A stretch of DNA of 32,385 bases from contig VFJR01000134.1 in the NCBI GenBank assembly GCA_009885945.1, positions 1-32,385 on the forward strand. Reading direction: 5' to 3'. The DNA is from Anaerolineaceae bacterium (GTDB taxonomy: Bacteria; Chloroflexota; Anaerolineae; Anaerolineales; Villigracilaceae). The notes under the pieces were generated by a model. That model was not told where the DNA came from. It did not search any database and was given only the letters and a program-made list of their open reading frames with translations. A program made the translations under genes and the position numbers. Shown one piece after another: positions 1 to 8,251 of this stretch. The first letter of the stretch is position 1; each line of letters starts with the position of its first letter.

Positions 1-1221
1 AGAAATTTCTGATGCGTATTCATTTACAAAAAGAGCGAATTCATAAGAATAGTATCGATTTTTATCAAAGATCGTTTCGGTCGTTAGATAATATCGCTCA
101 TCAAATGCGGCGGCATTTAAACGCTCTACTAATTTCTCAAGCGCTTCACTTTTAGCGGCTTCTATTATTTTAGAACGTTCTTGCGCAGATACATTACCAG
201 GCAGTGTGCGATCCAACCTTTCAACCACTGAAACTTTCAATTGTTCAAGCGCGCCTAAAATACTGGAACTGCGCGATTGCTTCACTAAATTTCCTTTTTC
301 ATCCATGCCAAATGGAATGAACATCATGCGCGCAGGCAATGGCGGCAAGTTTTTCTCTATATCCGTATCAATGTCTAAGATCGCCGCAACATCATAATAG
401 CCCGCAGCAGTTTTCAGCGTAGGCAATGAATCGTTCTTTTTTTCATAAGGTTGATTTTTAAAAGCGAGCCAGCTATGGGACTCACCCCAGCTAAATTCCC
501 ATTCAAAGCATATATCGCCGCGCAGTATAGATTTAATTTCTTTGACATTTGCGCGCGGCATATTTTTTAAAACAGTTGGTATATGCCCCAAAACACCTTG
601 CATATACTTACCCGTATAATCAATAAAAACCTTATGCACATCAGGCGGCAAATGCTGAATATCCTTATCAGCCCACCATTGAATAATTGCAAAATTAGAT
701 TTTACTTGAACAACACGCAGGTCAACATCTGCCACTTTTGCGCTTAATCGCGGCAACAAATTAAATACCTGGCTTATTGGAAGCGGTCTGGCAAAAAATG
801 CAACCGCATCTGGAATGCCGCGCGTTCCACGATTAAAATGAAAATCAGGGTCGCCAGACAATCCTTCGCAAATCTTACTGAGGTAAACATCAAACTCAAC
901 AGAATAACTATTCCCTTCGTCTAGCAAATAATCCATGCTCACGTAATAAGCGGGATCATCAATAGCAGTATTCAAACAATCCAACAAAACCTCACTCGCC
1001 GCATCACGAGCTTTCCCGATACGAGCAGTACGTGAACTCTTCCGCGCATCTTCCATTGCGTTTTTTTCAACACTCTCAAGCATATACAAAACTGTTGATC
1101 GTACAATAGAACCTTTGGTCCGCAATAGTTGTTTACCGTCTTTACCAACCCCAAATGGCCTGTCACTCATACGAGTCGGTAACCCAAATCCAATTAATTT
1201 TGCTGCAGCTTGTTGATCCAT
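1..1221 (-). CDS. Sensor-like protein with two tandem homologous units (partial, 3' end off window)
   Basis: This is an open frame of 407 codons that runs off the left edge, so the C-terminus is missing. It starts at ATG 1221, with AAGGA eight bases upstream and an in-frame stop nine codons before. I do not recognise a named family. Two units repeat: residues around 22-125 and around 285-400 both begin with PFG plus a G-K/G-N stretch, continue with a long charged helix, and reach LNxAxxDxxYY and then a YSxEF motif. The first unit ends in a segment with GDICFEWEF, which recalls the end of small-molecule-binding V4R-like domains; that link is only a resemblance. No membrane segment was seen, so it is probably cytoplasmic. 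The missing C-terminus could carry an output domain such as a kinase or cyclase. It lies in the same direction as, and downstream of, the hybrid kinase gene, about 165 bases away. Confidence 0.8.
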   Translation of the reverse strand, partial: MDQQAAAKLIGFGLPTRMSDRPFGVGKDGKQLLRTKGSIVRSTVLYMLESVEKNAMEDARKSSRTARIGKARDAASEVLLDCLNTAIDDPAYYVSMDYLLDEGNSYSVEFDVYLSKICEGLSGDPDFHFNRGTRGIPDAVAFFARPLPISQVFNLLPRLSAKVADVDLRVVQVKSNFAIIQWWADKDIQHLPPDVHKVFIDYTGKYMQGVLGHIPTVLKNMPRANVKEIKSILRGDICFEWEFSWGESHSWLAFKNQPYEKKNDSLPTLKTAAGYYDVAAILDIDTDIEKNLPPLPARMMFIPFGMDEKGNLVKQSRSSSILGALEQLKVSVVERLDRTLPGNVSAQERSKIIEAAKSEALEKLVERLNAAAFDERYYLTTETIFDKNRYYSYEFALFVNEYASEIS

Positions 1222-1288
1222 CAAAAAATGTCCTTGTAGAATTACTTAATTAGACCTCTTGCAGTATTTTTAGCCAAAGATTTCACGG

Positions 1289-1326
1289 ATACTTCGACAG
1301 GCTCAGCGATGAGTCTTCTGTCGTAT
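1289..1326. repeat. Imperfect inverted repeat containing CTTCGACAGGCTCAG
   Basis: The arms ATAC..GACAG (1289-1300) and CTGTCGTAT (1318-1326) enclose a second small palindrome, CTCA-GCGA-TGAG (1302-1313). The core CTTCGACAGGCTCAG resembles half of a dispersed intergenic repeat found in many environmental bacterial genomes. It lies between the hybrid kinase and the sensor-like gene. There is no T-tract, so it is a poor terminator. Confidence 0.4.
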
Positions 1327-1385
1327 TGGTCTGAGTTTTTTTAACTACTATTCAAAACAAATTAGAATACATTCTGACGCACTTC

Positions 1386-3620
1386 CTATCCCAACAAAGA
1401 CTCGCCTACGCGTTCCAATGCGCTCTGCAATTCTTTGATCTGGATGGGCTTGCTAAGGTAGTCATTCATTCCTGAATCCAAACAAACTTCCCGGTCACTT
1501 TTCATTGCATTGGCTGTCATTGCCACAATTTGCGGTTGGACGATAAGGGATAAGTCTTGACGGATTTTACGTGTAGCTTCCAGTCCATCCATCTCTGGCA
1601 TTTGAACATCCATGAAGATAAGGTCATATTTTTGACGCTCAAGTGATTCAAGAACCTCAAGCCCGTTCGCTACGACATCCACACGATAGCCCATACGATC
1701 AAAAATACGAATCGCCAATTTCTGGTTAACCACATTATCTTCTGCCACCAAAATTTTCATGGGGTAACGCGCAGCCAGACGTGAATCAAACTGCCCATCC
1801 ACAGGCGCAGCACGCTTCATCTCTTTATCTTGTGTAAATAATGCGCCAACAATCGCGTTATATAAGTTCGATTGCTTAACCGGCTTGGTTAAAAAGGAGG
1901 AAAAATGAACTGTATCGCCCGCATCACGCCAACCTAAAGAAGTTAGCATAATCAGCGGAAGTGAAGTGTTACGTTTACGTATCTCATTAGAGAGCGTTAC
2001 TCCGTCCATTTCGGGCATGTGCATATCTAAAATGCCAAGGTCGTAAGACTCGCCGCGCTTGATCGCCTCAAGCGCTTCAAGCGGATTTGCAAATGCAAAT
2101 GGAATCATTCCCCATGACTGCGCCTGCAAAGTCAGGATGCGACAGTTTGTTTCGACGTCATCCACAATTAACATGCGCTTTCCATTCAAATGCGGAACGA
2201 CCACTGGCTTTTCTGAGTGCGGCAATGTGGAAGCCTTTGCATAAATAGTAAATTGAAATGTAGAACCAACGCCTTCTTCACTTTCAACCCACATTCTGCC
2301 ACCCATCAGTTCGCTCAACCGTTTGCTAATCACTAGGCCGAGACCCGTGCCGCCATACTTACGCGTGGTCGAAGAATCGACCTGTGAAAAAGATTGAAAG
2401 AGACGAGTGAGGCTTTCCTTTGGAATACCGATCCCTGTATCCTGCACAGAAAAATGTAACGTTGTTTTCGATGGGTCGGGCTGCGTCTGCTCTTGTACAA
2501 GCTTAACACTCAAGACGATCTCGCCTCTTTTTGTAAACTTAACTGCATTGCTCAACAAGTTGACAACAATCTGGCGCAAACGTGTCTCATCACCCACAAT
2601 CGCTTGCGGCACATCGAGTTCGATCACGCAGCCAATTTCAATCCCCTTCTCGGTTGTTTTCAACGCAAGCAAATCAATGGCTGACTCTAAACAATCACGC
2701 AGGTTAAACGGTTGAGACTCAAGATCAAGTTTTCCCGCTTCGATCTTTGAAAAATCCAAAATATCATTAATGATTGTTAAAAGCGATTCGCTGCTGGTGC
2801 GAATTGTTTCAGTAAACTCGTGCTGTTCCGCCGAAAGCTGTGTGTCGAGCAATAAACTGGTCATGCCCATCACGCCATTCATCGGCGTCCGAATCTCATG
2901 ACTCATACTTGCCAAAAAAATTGACTTGGCGCGAGTCGACTCGAGCGCTTGATCGCGCGTAATCGCCAACTCTTTATTTTTACTTTCCAAATCAGCCGTG
3001 CGCTGCGACACGCGCGCTTCCAAATCTGCTTTAATGGTTAACAATTCAGCATTTGCTTTTTGCAACTCATTCGAATTTTCAAAAAAACGATTCAGCGCAC
3101 TTTCCAACGAAGCCGTCACAAGCCAAACAGTAGCGCCCAAAGCAACCGCCAAACTAATCGTGGTGGGGTTTGGCGGAAGCACACCTGCAAACGTTACAAC
3201 GGCAATAATAAAGCCAGCCCATGAAGCAATAAAAGAACTGCCAAGCAATGCCATGAGTCCCAGGATGATGCCGCCGCCAGTTTCTGATAACACATCCATC
3301 CCCAACCCAAATCGAACAAACAATGTTCCAGTGATAACTAAAAACCAACCAGCAACTTTCGGGTTACGCGCAGCCAACCAGCGTGCGCCAACAGTGATTA
3401 AAATACCGATCAAACCAAAAAAAGCATCTTGCGGTGAAACGACAGCATCCCCCAGAAAAGCAAGAATTGAAACAACGATCAACAAATTAAGATAAATGAA
3501 AACGATCCGTTCGCGCCATGCATCTGGCGCATCGGGATCACGTAAACGGACACTGCGTTCAAGCAGATTTTTAATTCGCAGAATCAACGGAAGAGAAAGA
3601 AAAGAATGAATCATGCTCAT
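1386..3620 (-). CDS. Hybrid sensor histidine kinase with two receiver domains
   Basis: A membrane-bound phosphorelay kinase. Residues below are counted from the farthest in-frame start, a TTG at 3650. The N-terminal ~180 residues hold about five hydrophobic segments with little outside loop. A coiled coil (190-240) leads to the HisKA domain with [12 protein letters not shown] (phospho-His H251). The HATPase domain has the N-box NLLSNAVKF (364-372), DTGIGIP (404-410) and GGTGLGL (433-439). Two receivers follow: REC1 (492-604; Asp542 in [13 protein letters not shown] Lys589) and REC2 (631-748; Asp681 in [13 protein letters not shown] Lys734). Both keep their key residues. No Hpt domain is present, so a separate phosphotransfer partner is expected. 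I prefer ATG 3620 over the TTG at 3650; neither has a strong ribosome site. What it senses is unknown. Confidence 0.93.
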   Translation of the reverse strand: MSMIHSFLSLPLILRIKNLLERSVRLRDPDAPDAWRERIVFIYLNLLIVVSILAFLGDAVVSPQDAFFGLIGILITVGARWLAARNPKVAGWFLVITGTLFVRFGLGMDVLSETGGGIILGLMALLGSSFIASWAGFIIAVVTFAGVLPPNPTTISLAVALGATVWLVTASLESALNRFFENSNELQKANAELLTIKADLEARVSQRTADLESKNKELAITRDQALESTRAKSIFLASMSHEIRTPMNGVMGMTSLLLDTQLSAEQHEFTETIRTSSESLLTIINDILDFSKIEAGKLDLESQPFNLRDCLESAIDLLALKTTEKGIEIGCVIELDVPQAIVGDETRLRQIVVNLLSNAVKFTKRGEIVLSVKLVQEQTQPDPSKTTLHFSVQDTGIGIPKESLTRLFQSFSQVDSSTTRKYGGTGLGLVISKRLSELMGGRMWVESEEGVGSTFQFTIYAKASTLPHSEKPVVVPHLNGKRMLIVDDVETNCRILTLQAQSWGMIPFAFANPLEALEAIKRGESYDLGILDMHMPEMDGVTLSNEIRKRNTSLPLIMLTSLGWRDAGDTVHFSSFLTKPVKQSNLYNAIVGALFTQDKEMKRAAPVDGQFDSRLAARYPMKILVAEDNVVNQKLAIRIFDRMGYRVDVVANGLEVLESLERQKYDLIFMDVQMPEMDGLEATRKIRQDLSLIVQPQIVAMTANAMKSDREVCLDSGMNDYLSKPIQIKELQSALERVGESLLG

Positions 3621-3650
3621 ATAAGTTAAGTTTCCAAAAAAAGTGCGCAA

Positions 3651-3953
3651 CGCATTAACTCTAAAACTCGGGAGTGGATGAGCTAGTGCAGCAAACGAGC
3701 AACTGAAGTCGCCAGTACCGAAACCCTGAAGTTGACAGTCCTATTTAAACCTGAATCAGCTTAGCGCAAAATAATTCTAATGCACATCGACATTATCTGA
3801 ATTTTTATAATGGTATCATTATTTTGCAGGTTGAGAATGAAAAAAGCTCAAAATCCGCCCTGCAAAACTGTTTGGTTTTGCAGGGCGGACAGAATTAGTG
3901 TTACAAGCAAACCACGAAAGAAATGTATCTATATAAGCATCTATTTTTCAATT
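3651..3953. other. Divergent intergenic region
   Basis: About 300 bases lie between the leftward kinase gene and the rightward acetyltransferase gene. It holds the perfect hairpin at 3854-3889 and AT-rich stretches that could host promoters in both directions. A TTGACA at 3733 has no convincing -10 box at a normal distance. I see no gene here. Confidence 0.5.
3854..3889. repeat. Perfect 15-bp hairpin with 6-nt loop
   Basis: The arm TCCGCCCTGCAAAAC (3854-3868) is an exact reverse complement of 3875-3889, with loop TGTTTG. On the plus strand no T-tract follows. On the minus strand the stem is followed by a T-rich stretch (ATTTTGAGCTTTTTT). It is a dispersed palindromic repeat or a structured leader of the acetyltransferase mRNA. 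Confidence 0.75.
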
Positions 3954-4463
3954 ATGGACATCACGATTCGACAAGAACTTCCAAAAGATATTGAGGCAAT
4001 TGTACGGATCACCTTTGCTGCATTTGAGGGCAAGCCTTATGCTGACGGAACGGAGCCGTTGATTATTGAGCGATTACGCAAGGCAGAAGCTTTATCGCTT
4101 TCGCTTGTTGCAGAATTAGATAAAAAGCTTGTGGGGCACGTGGCTTTTTCGGTAGTGACAATCGATGGAAAAAACAAAAACTGGTATGGGTTGGGACCTG
4201 TTTCAGTGTTGCCTGAATTACAAAAACAGGGCATTGGCACAAAACTGATTAAACAAGGATTATCATTAATTCGTGATAAAGGCGCAAAAGGTTGTGTATT
4301 GGAAGGCAGTCCCATATACTATCAAAGGTTTGGCTTCAAGACATATCCCGCATTATTTTATGAAGGCGCGCCTGCCCCGGAGTATTTTATGGCATTACCT
4401 TTTTACGTGGACATACCGCAGGGAAAAGTTCAATTTCACAAGGCGTTTTATGCAGATATTTGA
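3954..4463 (+). CDS. GNAT-family N-acetyltransferase (YhbS-like)
   Basis: A 170-residue protein covering one GNAT domain, which moves an acetyl group from acetyl-CoA to an amine. The start ATG 3954 is chosen because MDITIRQ begins the usual first GNAT strand; the frame is open further upstream, but that part is low-complexity and crosses the hairpin at 3854. The acetyl-CoA loop is LQKQGIGTKL (Q/R-x-x-G-x-G type), and the C-terminal VLEGSPIYYQRFGF matches the YhbS-type pattern of a hydrophobic strand followed by YYxRFGF. The substrate cannot be told from sequence. No clear ribosome site precedes the ATG. It may be a lone gene. Confidence 0.88.
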   Translation: MDITIRQELPKDIEAIVRITFAAFEGKPYADGTEPLIIERLRKAEALSLSLVAELDKKLVGHVAFSVVTIDGKNKNWYGLGPVSVLPELQKQGIGTKLIKQGLSLIRDKGAKGCVLEGSPIYYQRFGFKTYPALFYEGAPAPEYFMALPFYVDIPQGKVQFHKAFYADI

Positions 4464-4508
4464 TATTAGGTTGCAGGAAATAAACCATGATCGTTCACCA
4501 AGAAAACC

Positions 4509-4583
4509 ATGACAAATCTATTTGACTCAACTAAGACTGTAAAAACTGAATTATCAAACCAGAAATATATCGCATCTGAATAA
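4509..4583 (+). pseudogene. Remnant of a second moxR gene (N-terminal 24 codons, then stop)
   Basis: From ATG 4509 the frame encodes MTNLFDSTKTVKTELSNQKY and then IASE before TAA at 4581. The first 24 codons match the start of the intact moxR at 6341 with only N/T, T/S and E/D replacements, and most of the base differences lie at third codon positions. That pattern means the copy diverged while still under protein-level selection and was cut off later. Everything after codon 24 is gone. The adenylation-enzyme gene now sits between this scar and the intact moxR. It could also be a live 24-residue peptide, but the weak ribosome site argues against that. Confidence 0.8.
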
Positions 4584-4636
4584 AGTTGCAAACTTAAAAA
4601 CCGCCATAAGACGATATTAAAAATAGGAATTATCTC

Positions 4637-6244
4637 ATGTTAACTCTGCCTCATCGCTACAATTCTCGTTTGGAATTCATCAAATCCACCGAATCTCAAA
4701 TCCCGAATTGGTTTGAGATTGAAACGGAAACTTTAAGTTCATGCTTGAGGCGACAAGCACAATTAAAACCTCAGGCGATACTTCTGCAAAACCTTGAACA
4801 GGCATGGACTTTTGAAGACGTTGAACACGAGGCAAATCGCATCGCCCAAGCAATTTTAATTTCCTTGCCCAGCAATAAACCTTGTGCAATTGGCATATTA
4901 GCGGAGGAAATGTCAGAACAAGTAAACGCTGCATTGGGGATTCTAAAAGCTGGACATTACTTTGTGGCGCTTAATCCGGAAAATCCTTATTCGTATTTGC
5001 AATCAATTTGCGAGGATTGTGAAGCAATGCTTATTATTAGCGATAGTGAACACAGCTCACTTGCAGAAAAATTGTGCCGCACACAAAAAATTTTATGCTT
5101 AGTAACAACCAGCATTGCTGAGCAAGGAAACAACCCTATTATCAATATAAATTTCTCACCTGATAGATATGCATGTATTTTGTATACATCGGGATCAACC
5201 GGCATATCAAAGGGTGTTATCTACACCCACCGTACACTGATTTTTACAGCCATTGAGGAAATGGAAAATTTCCCGCGAACTGAAAATGATCGTATTTTAG
5301 AAATCATGGATATGCTGTTTTTTCCAGGTCCAGTTCGCCTAACGGGCCAGATCATTCAAGGTATCTCATTCACGTTTATACATCCGCGTGATGTTTCCAT
5401 TGGATTAATTCGTGATGTATTGTATCGAAAAAAAATCACTCATTTCAACACATATCCATCAATGTTTCGGACGGTGTTTAATGAATTTGAAGTGGACGAT
5501 ATCTTTGAAAACTTAAGGGTTATTCGCGCTGGAGGCGAACCTGTTTATAGGGCTGATGTCGCACTATTTCAATCTCACGTACCAGAAGGATGGTTGTTTA
5601 TTCATTCGATGGGAATTTCTGAAATCGGTTATGTCGGATATTCTTTCATTCGTTCTCTTAAAGAAATCACCACATCTCAATTGACACTTAATACAGCATC
5701 TCACAATAAGCAGATTCAAATATTAGATGAAACTGGAAAACACGTCGGGACAGACATAGAGGGAGCATTATATATTCAGGTTTCAAAAGCGTATCAAGGC
5801 TATTGGAACAGAGAATCATTGAATGCCTTAAGTTTTATCCCTGACCCTACAGATGACAGTTTACTTTTGTATCACACACACGACCGTGTCAAATATATTT
5901 CGGATGGCTCAATGTTACACTTAGGCAGAAGTGATCAAGCTGTAAAAGTTCGCGGTTATCGCGTGGACACAACGAGTGTTGAAGCGCAATTACTTTTACA
6001 TCCCCAAATTAAACAAGTGATTGTATTGATCTCTGAAGGTGAAACTTTAAACCCTCAACTAATTGCTTATATCGTCCCACAGGTCATAGACACTCCACCT
6101 TCGCGATTGTCATTACGAAAATATCTTGCGGAATTAATGCCATCCTATATGATACCGTCACAATTTAAAATGATTGAACAAATTCCTCTAAAGCCGCATG
6201 GCAAATTAGATAGATCCGCATTAGCAACAGCGAAACCAATTTAA
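4637..6244 (+). CDS. Stand-alone NRPS-type adenylation enzyme / AMP-dependent ligase
   Basis: A 535-residue ANL-superfamily enzyme that activates a carboxylic or amino acid as an acyl-AMP. Core motifs are visible: A3 YTSGSTGISKG (about residues 183-193), an A5-like HSMGISEIGY, A7 as YHTHDRVKYISDG where most enzymes have Y-[RK]-T-G-D, A8 LGRSDQAVKVRGYRVD, and A10 PLKPHGKLDR with the catalytic Lys. The His in place of Gly in A7 is odd. There is no carrier, condensation or thioesterase domain, so the acyl-AMP must go to a separate carrier, to CoA or to a small acceptor. ATG 4637 has AGGA nine bases upstream. AT-rich and inserted between a moxR scar and moxR, it was probably acquired. The substrate is unknown. 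Confidence 0.87.
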   Translation: MLTLPHRYNSRLEFIKSTESQIPNWFEIETETLSSCLRRQAQLKPQAILLQNLEQAWTFEDVEHEANRIAQAILISLPSNKPCAIGILAEEMSEQVNAALGILKAGHYFVALNPENPYSYLQSICEDCEAMLIISDSEHSSLAEKLCRTQKILCLVTTSIAEQGNNPIININFSPDRYACILYTSGSTGISKGVIYTHRTLIFTAIEEMENFPRTENDRILEIMDMLFFPGPVRLTGQIIQGISFTFIHPRDVSIGLIRDVLYRKKITHFNTYPSMFRTVFNEFEVDDIFENLRVIRAGGEPVYRADVALFQSHVPEGWLFIHSMGISEIGYVGYSFIRSLKEITTSQLTLNTASHNKQIQILDETGKHVGTDIEGALYIQVSKAYQGYWNRESLNALSFIPDPTDDSLLLYHTHDRVKYISDGSMLHLGRSDQAVKVRGYRVDTTSVEAQLLLHPQIKQVIVLISEGETLNPQLIAYIVPQVIDTPPSRLSLRKYLAELMPSYMIPSQFKMIEQIPLKPHGKLDRSALATAKPI

Positions 6245-6278
6245 CCTAAACAAGAACTAAATATCCAAACATGCTCAA

Positions 6279-6295
6279 ATTACCTAATAGGTAAT
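6279..6295. promoter_or_regulatory. 17-bp palindrome upstream of moxR (possible operator)
   Basis: ATTACCTA-A-TAGGTAAT is a perfect 8-bp inverted repeat around one central base, 46 bases before the moxR start. Its size and symmetry fit a dimeric repressor site. No regulator gene is adjacent, so the role is inferred. Confidence 0.4.
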
Positions 6296-6340
6296 CAGAT
6301 TGAAATAATTTCTTAGAAGCTACTAGAGGACAAGGTGAAT

Positions 6341-7306
6341 ATGACAACTTTATTCGATTCAACAAAAACTGTAAAATCTGAATTGTCGAATCAAAAATAT
6401 ATCGCGTCTGATGAAATTGCGACGATCGTGTATCTCGCGCAGAAGCTTGGCAAGCCGCTTTTGGCAGAGGGACCTGCAGGCGTAGGTAAAACTGAATTGG
6501 CAAAAGCAATTGCAGGCGCGACAGGACGCGAGTTGATCCGTTTGCAATGTTATGAAGGCTTGGATGAATCCAAGGCTTTGTACGAGTGGGAATATTCAAA
6601 GCAATTGTTATATACACAATTATTACGCGATAAATTAAATGATACTGTCGGCAAGGCAAACACATTAAGCGAAGCGGCGGATAAATTAGCAAAAGAGGAA
6701 GATGTGTTTTTCTCCAGCAGATTTTTACTACAACGTCCGCTGCTCAAAGCAATTTTGAGCGAACAACCAACCGTTTTATTAATCGATGAAATTGACCGCG
6801 CTGACGCAGAATTTGAAGCGTTTTTGTTGGAGATATTAAGTGATTTTCAAGTCAGCGTTCCAGAGTTGGGCACACTCACCGCGAAACATAAACCGTTCGT
6901 AATTCTCACATCAAACAACACCCGCGAACTTTCAGAAGCATTAAAGCGGCGCTGTTTGTATTTATTTATCAACTATCCCAATTTAGAAGAAGAACTGGCG
7001 GTGGTGCGCTTAAAAGTTCCAGAATTAAACCAAAAGCTCGCGCAACAAGCTGTGGAGTTTGTTCAAAAATTACGTAAGTCTGACATGCGTAAATCGCCGT
7101 CTATTAGCGAAACTTTAGACTGGGCAAATGCGCTGGTGGCTTTGAATGCATCTAATTTAGATAAGGAAACATTGCAAGACACGCTTTCAGTATTATTAAA
7201 GCACGAAGCCGATTTGCAAAAAGCAAAAAGACAGTTACTGTCTCCCCCTCCTCAGCAACCAAAGCAAAGACCGCCTGATGACTTTGGAAAGTTTTCTGGA
7301 AATTAA
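6341..7306 (+). CDS. MoxR-family AAA+ ATPase (CoxD-like)
   Basis: A 321-residue AAA+ chaperone of the MoxR group, which with a VWA partner remodels or loads metal sites in client proteins. Walker A is GPAGVGKT (44-51), Walker B VLLIDEID (145-152), and the sensor-1 region has ILTSNN; the segment ELIRLQCYEGLDESKALYEW is typical of CoxD-like members. The C-terminus is a Pro/Gln-rich tail ending DDFGKFSGN. ATG 6341 is chosen over GTG 6335 because the moxR remnant at 4509 starts at the same residue; AAGGTG lies just upstream. The usual VWA partner is at 10276, separated by a sulfotransferase and a reversed membrane protein. No cox structural genes lie in the window, so the client is unknown. Confidence 0.9.
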   Translation: MTTLFDSTKTVKSELSNQKYIASDEIATIVYLAQKLGKPLLAEGPAGVGKTELAKAIAGATGRELIRLQCYEGLDESKALYEWEYSKQLLYTQLLRDKLNDTVGKANTLSEAADKLAKEEDVFFSSRFLLQRPLLKAILSEQPTVLLIDEIDRADAEFEAFLLEILSDFQVSVPELGTLTAKHKPFVILTSNNTRELSEALKRRCLYLFINYPNLEEELAVVRLKVPELNQKLAQQAVEFVQKLRKSDMRKSPSISETLDWANALVALNASNLDKETLQDTLSVLLKHEADLQKAKRQLLSPPPQQPKQRPPDDFGKFSGN

Positions 7307-7345
7307 ATTTCAACTATTTCAAAAATACTTTACAGGTGATAAAAA

Positions 7346-8242
7346 ATGAGCAACCAAGAAAGCTATACACGCCCGACAAATATTGAGGACATGCACGAGC
7401 GCTTGAATAATTTTTCGACCGAAGAAGGCTGGCAAAAAGGACTAGCCTATAAACCTGATCCAACTGATGTTTTCATTGTCACGCCGCCAAAATGCGGAAC
7501 AACCTGGATGCAACAGATTATCCACGGACTACGCACGCGCGGCTCAATGGATTTTGACGACATTAGCCGCGTAGTGCCGTGGCTCAACATGGCGCACGAC
7601 ATGGGCATTGATATTTACGCACCGCAGGTTGCCGCTCCGCGCGCCTTCAAAACACACACACCGTTGAATGAACTCCCTCAAGGTGGAAAATATATTGTTG
7701 TATTGCGCAATCCCTATGATGCCCTGCTTTCGCACTATCATTTTTTTGAGAATATGTTTTTCGAAAAGGGGTCTATTGATCTGGCAACTTTTGCAAGAGA
7801 GCATTACGTGCCAGGAAAACAACTTGTGAAACATATTCTGGCAGTGTGGAATCATCGCAAGGATGACAATGTGCTTGTATTTTGCTTTGAAAATATGAAG
7901 GCAGATTTGACGGGGGCTATTGAGAAAGTTGCCAAATTTATCAACATTCCGCTTGATGATGAATTAAAGCAAATTATTATGACGCAATCAGATATAAAGT
8001 TTATGCAAAAATATCAAGAGCAATTTGAAGATTCTATCATCCGCGAAAAACGATTTGCCGCGATGAAGCTTCCTGCAGATGGAAGGCTGCACAAAGTCAG
8101 AACGGGAAATGTTGGGGATGCAAAACAGGGTGTACCTGTTGAGATCAAAAAAGAACTAGACGAGATCTGGCAGAAAGAGATTAAGCCTATAACGGGTTTG
8201 AGTTCTTATGACGATTTACAGAAAGAGTTGGCAAGCATATAG
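7346..8242 (+). CDS. PAPS-dependent sulfotransferase (Sulfotransfer_1 family)
   Basis: A 298-residue cytosolic-type sulfotransferase that moves a sulfuryl group from PAPS to an alcohol or amine. The 5'-phosphosulfate loop is TPPKCGTTW (46-54, usual form YPKSGTTW). FKTHTP carries the likely catalytic His104. The 3'-phosphate site is LRNPYDALLSHYHF (120-133). The C-terminal KVRTGNVGDAKQ resembles the RKGxxGDWK loop but lacks its Trp. The length matches the family. No signal peptide is present. AGGTGA lies upstream of ATG 7346, and the gene follows moxR by 39 bases, so co-transcription is likely. The substrate is unknown; the nearby adenylation enzyme could make an acceptor, but this is a guess. 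Confidence 0.92.
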   Translation: MSNQESYTRPTNIEDMHERLNNFSTEEGWQKGLAYKPDPTDVFIVTPPKCGTTWMQQIIHGLRTRGSMDFDDISRVVPWLNMAHDMGIDIYAPQVAAPRAFKTHTPLNELPQGGKYIVVLRNPYDALLSHYHFFENMFFEKGSIDLATFAREHYVPGKQLVKHILAVWNHRKDDNVLVFCFENMKADLTGAIEKVAKFINIPLDDELKQIIMTQSDIKFMQKYQEQFEDSIIREKRFAAMKLPADGRLHKVRTGNVGDAKQGVPVEIKKELDEIWQKEIKPITGLSSYDDLQKELASI

Positions 8243-8251
8243 GAAGTATTT

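Noticed and set aside
2998-3495. A long open frame of 165 codons opposite the kinase membrane region
   Set aside because: It is an antisense shadow of well-supported kinase coding sequence, with no ribosome site or recognisable domain.
3733-3738. TTGACA as a promoter -35 box
   Set aside because: No acceptable -10 box is found 16-18 bases downstream.
3810-3953. A longer start for the acetyltransferase
   Set aside because: The extra 48 residues are encoded across the hairpin at 3854 and do not resemble any GNAT start.
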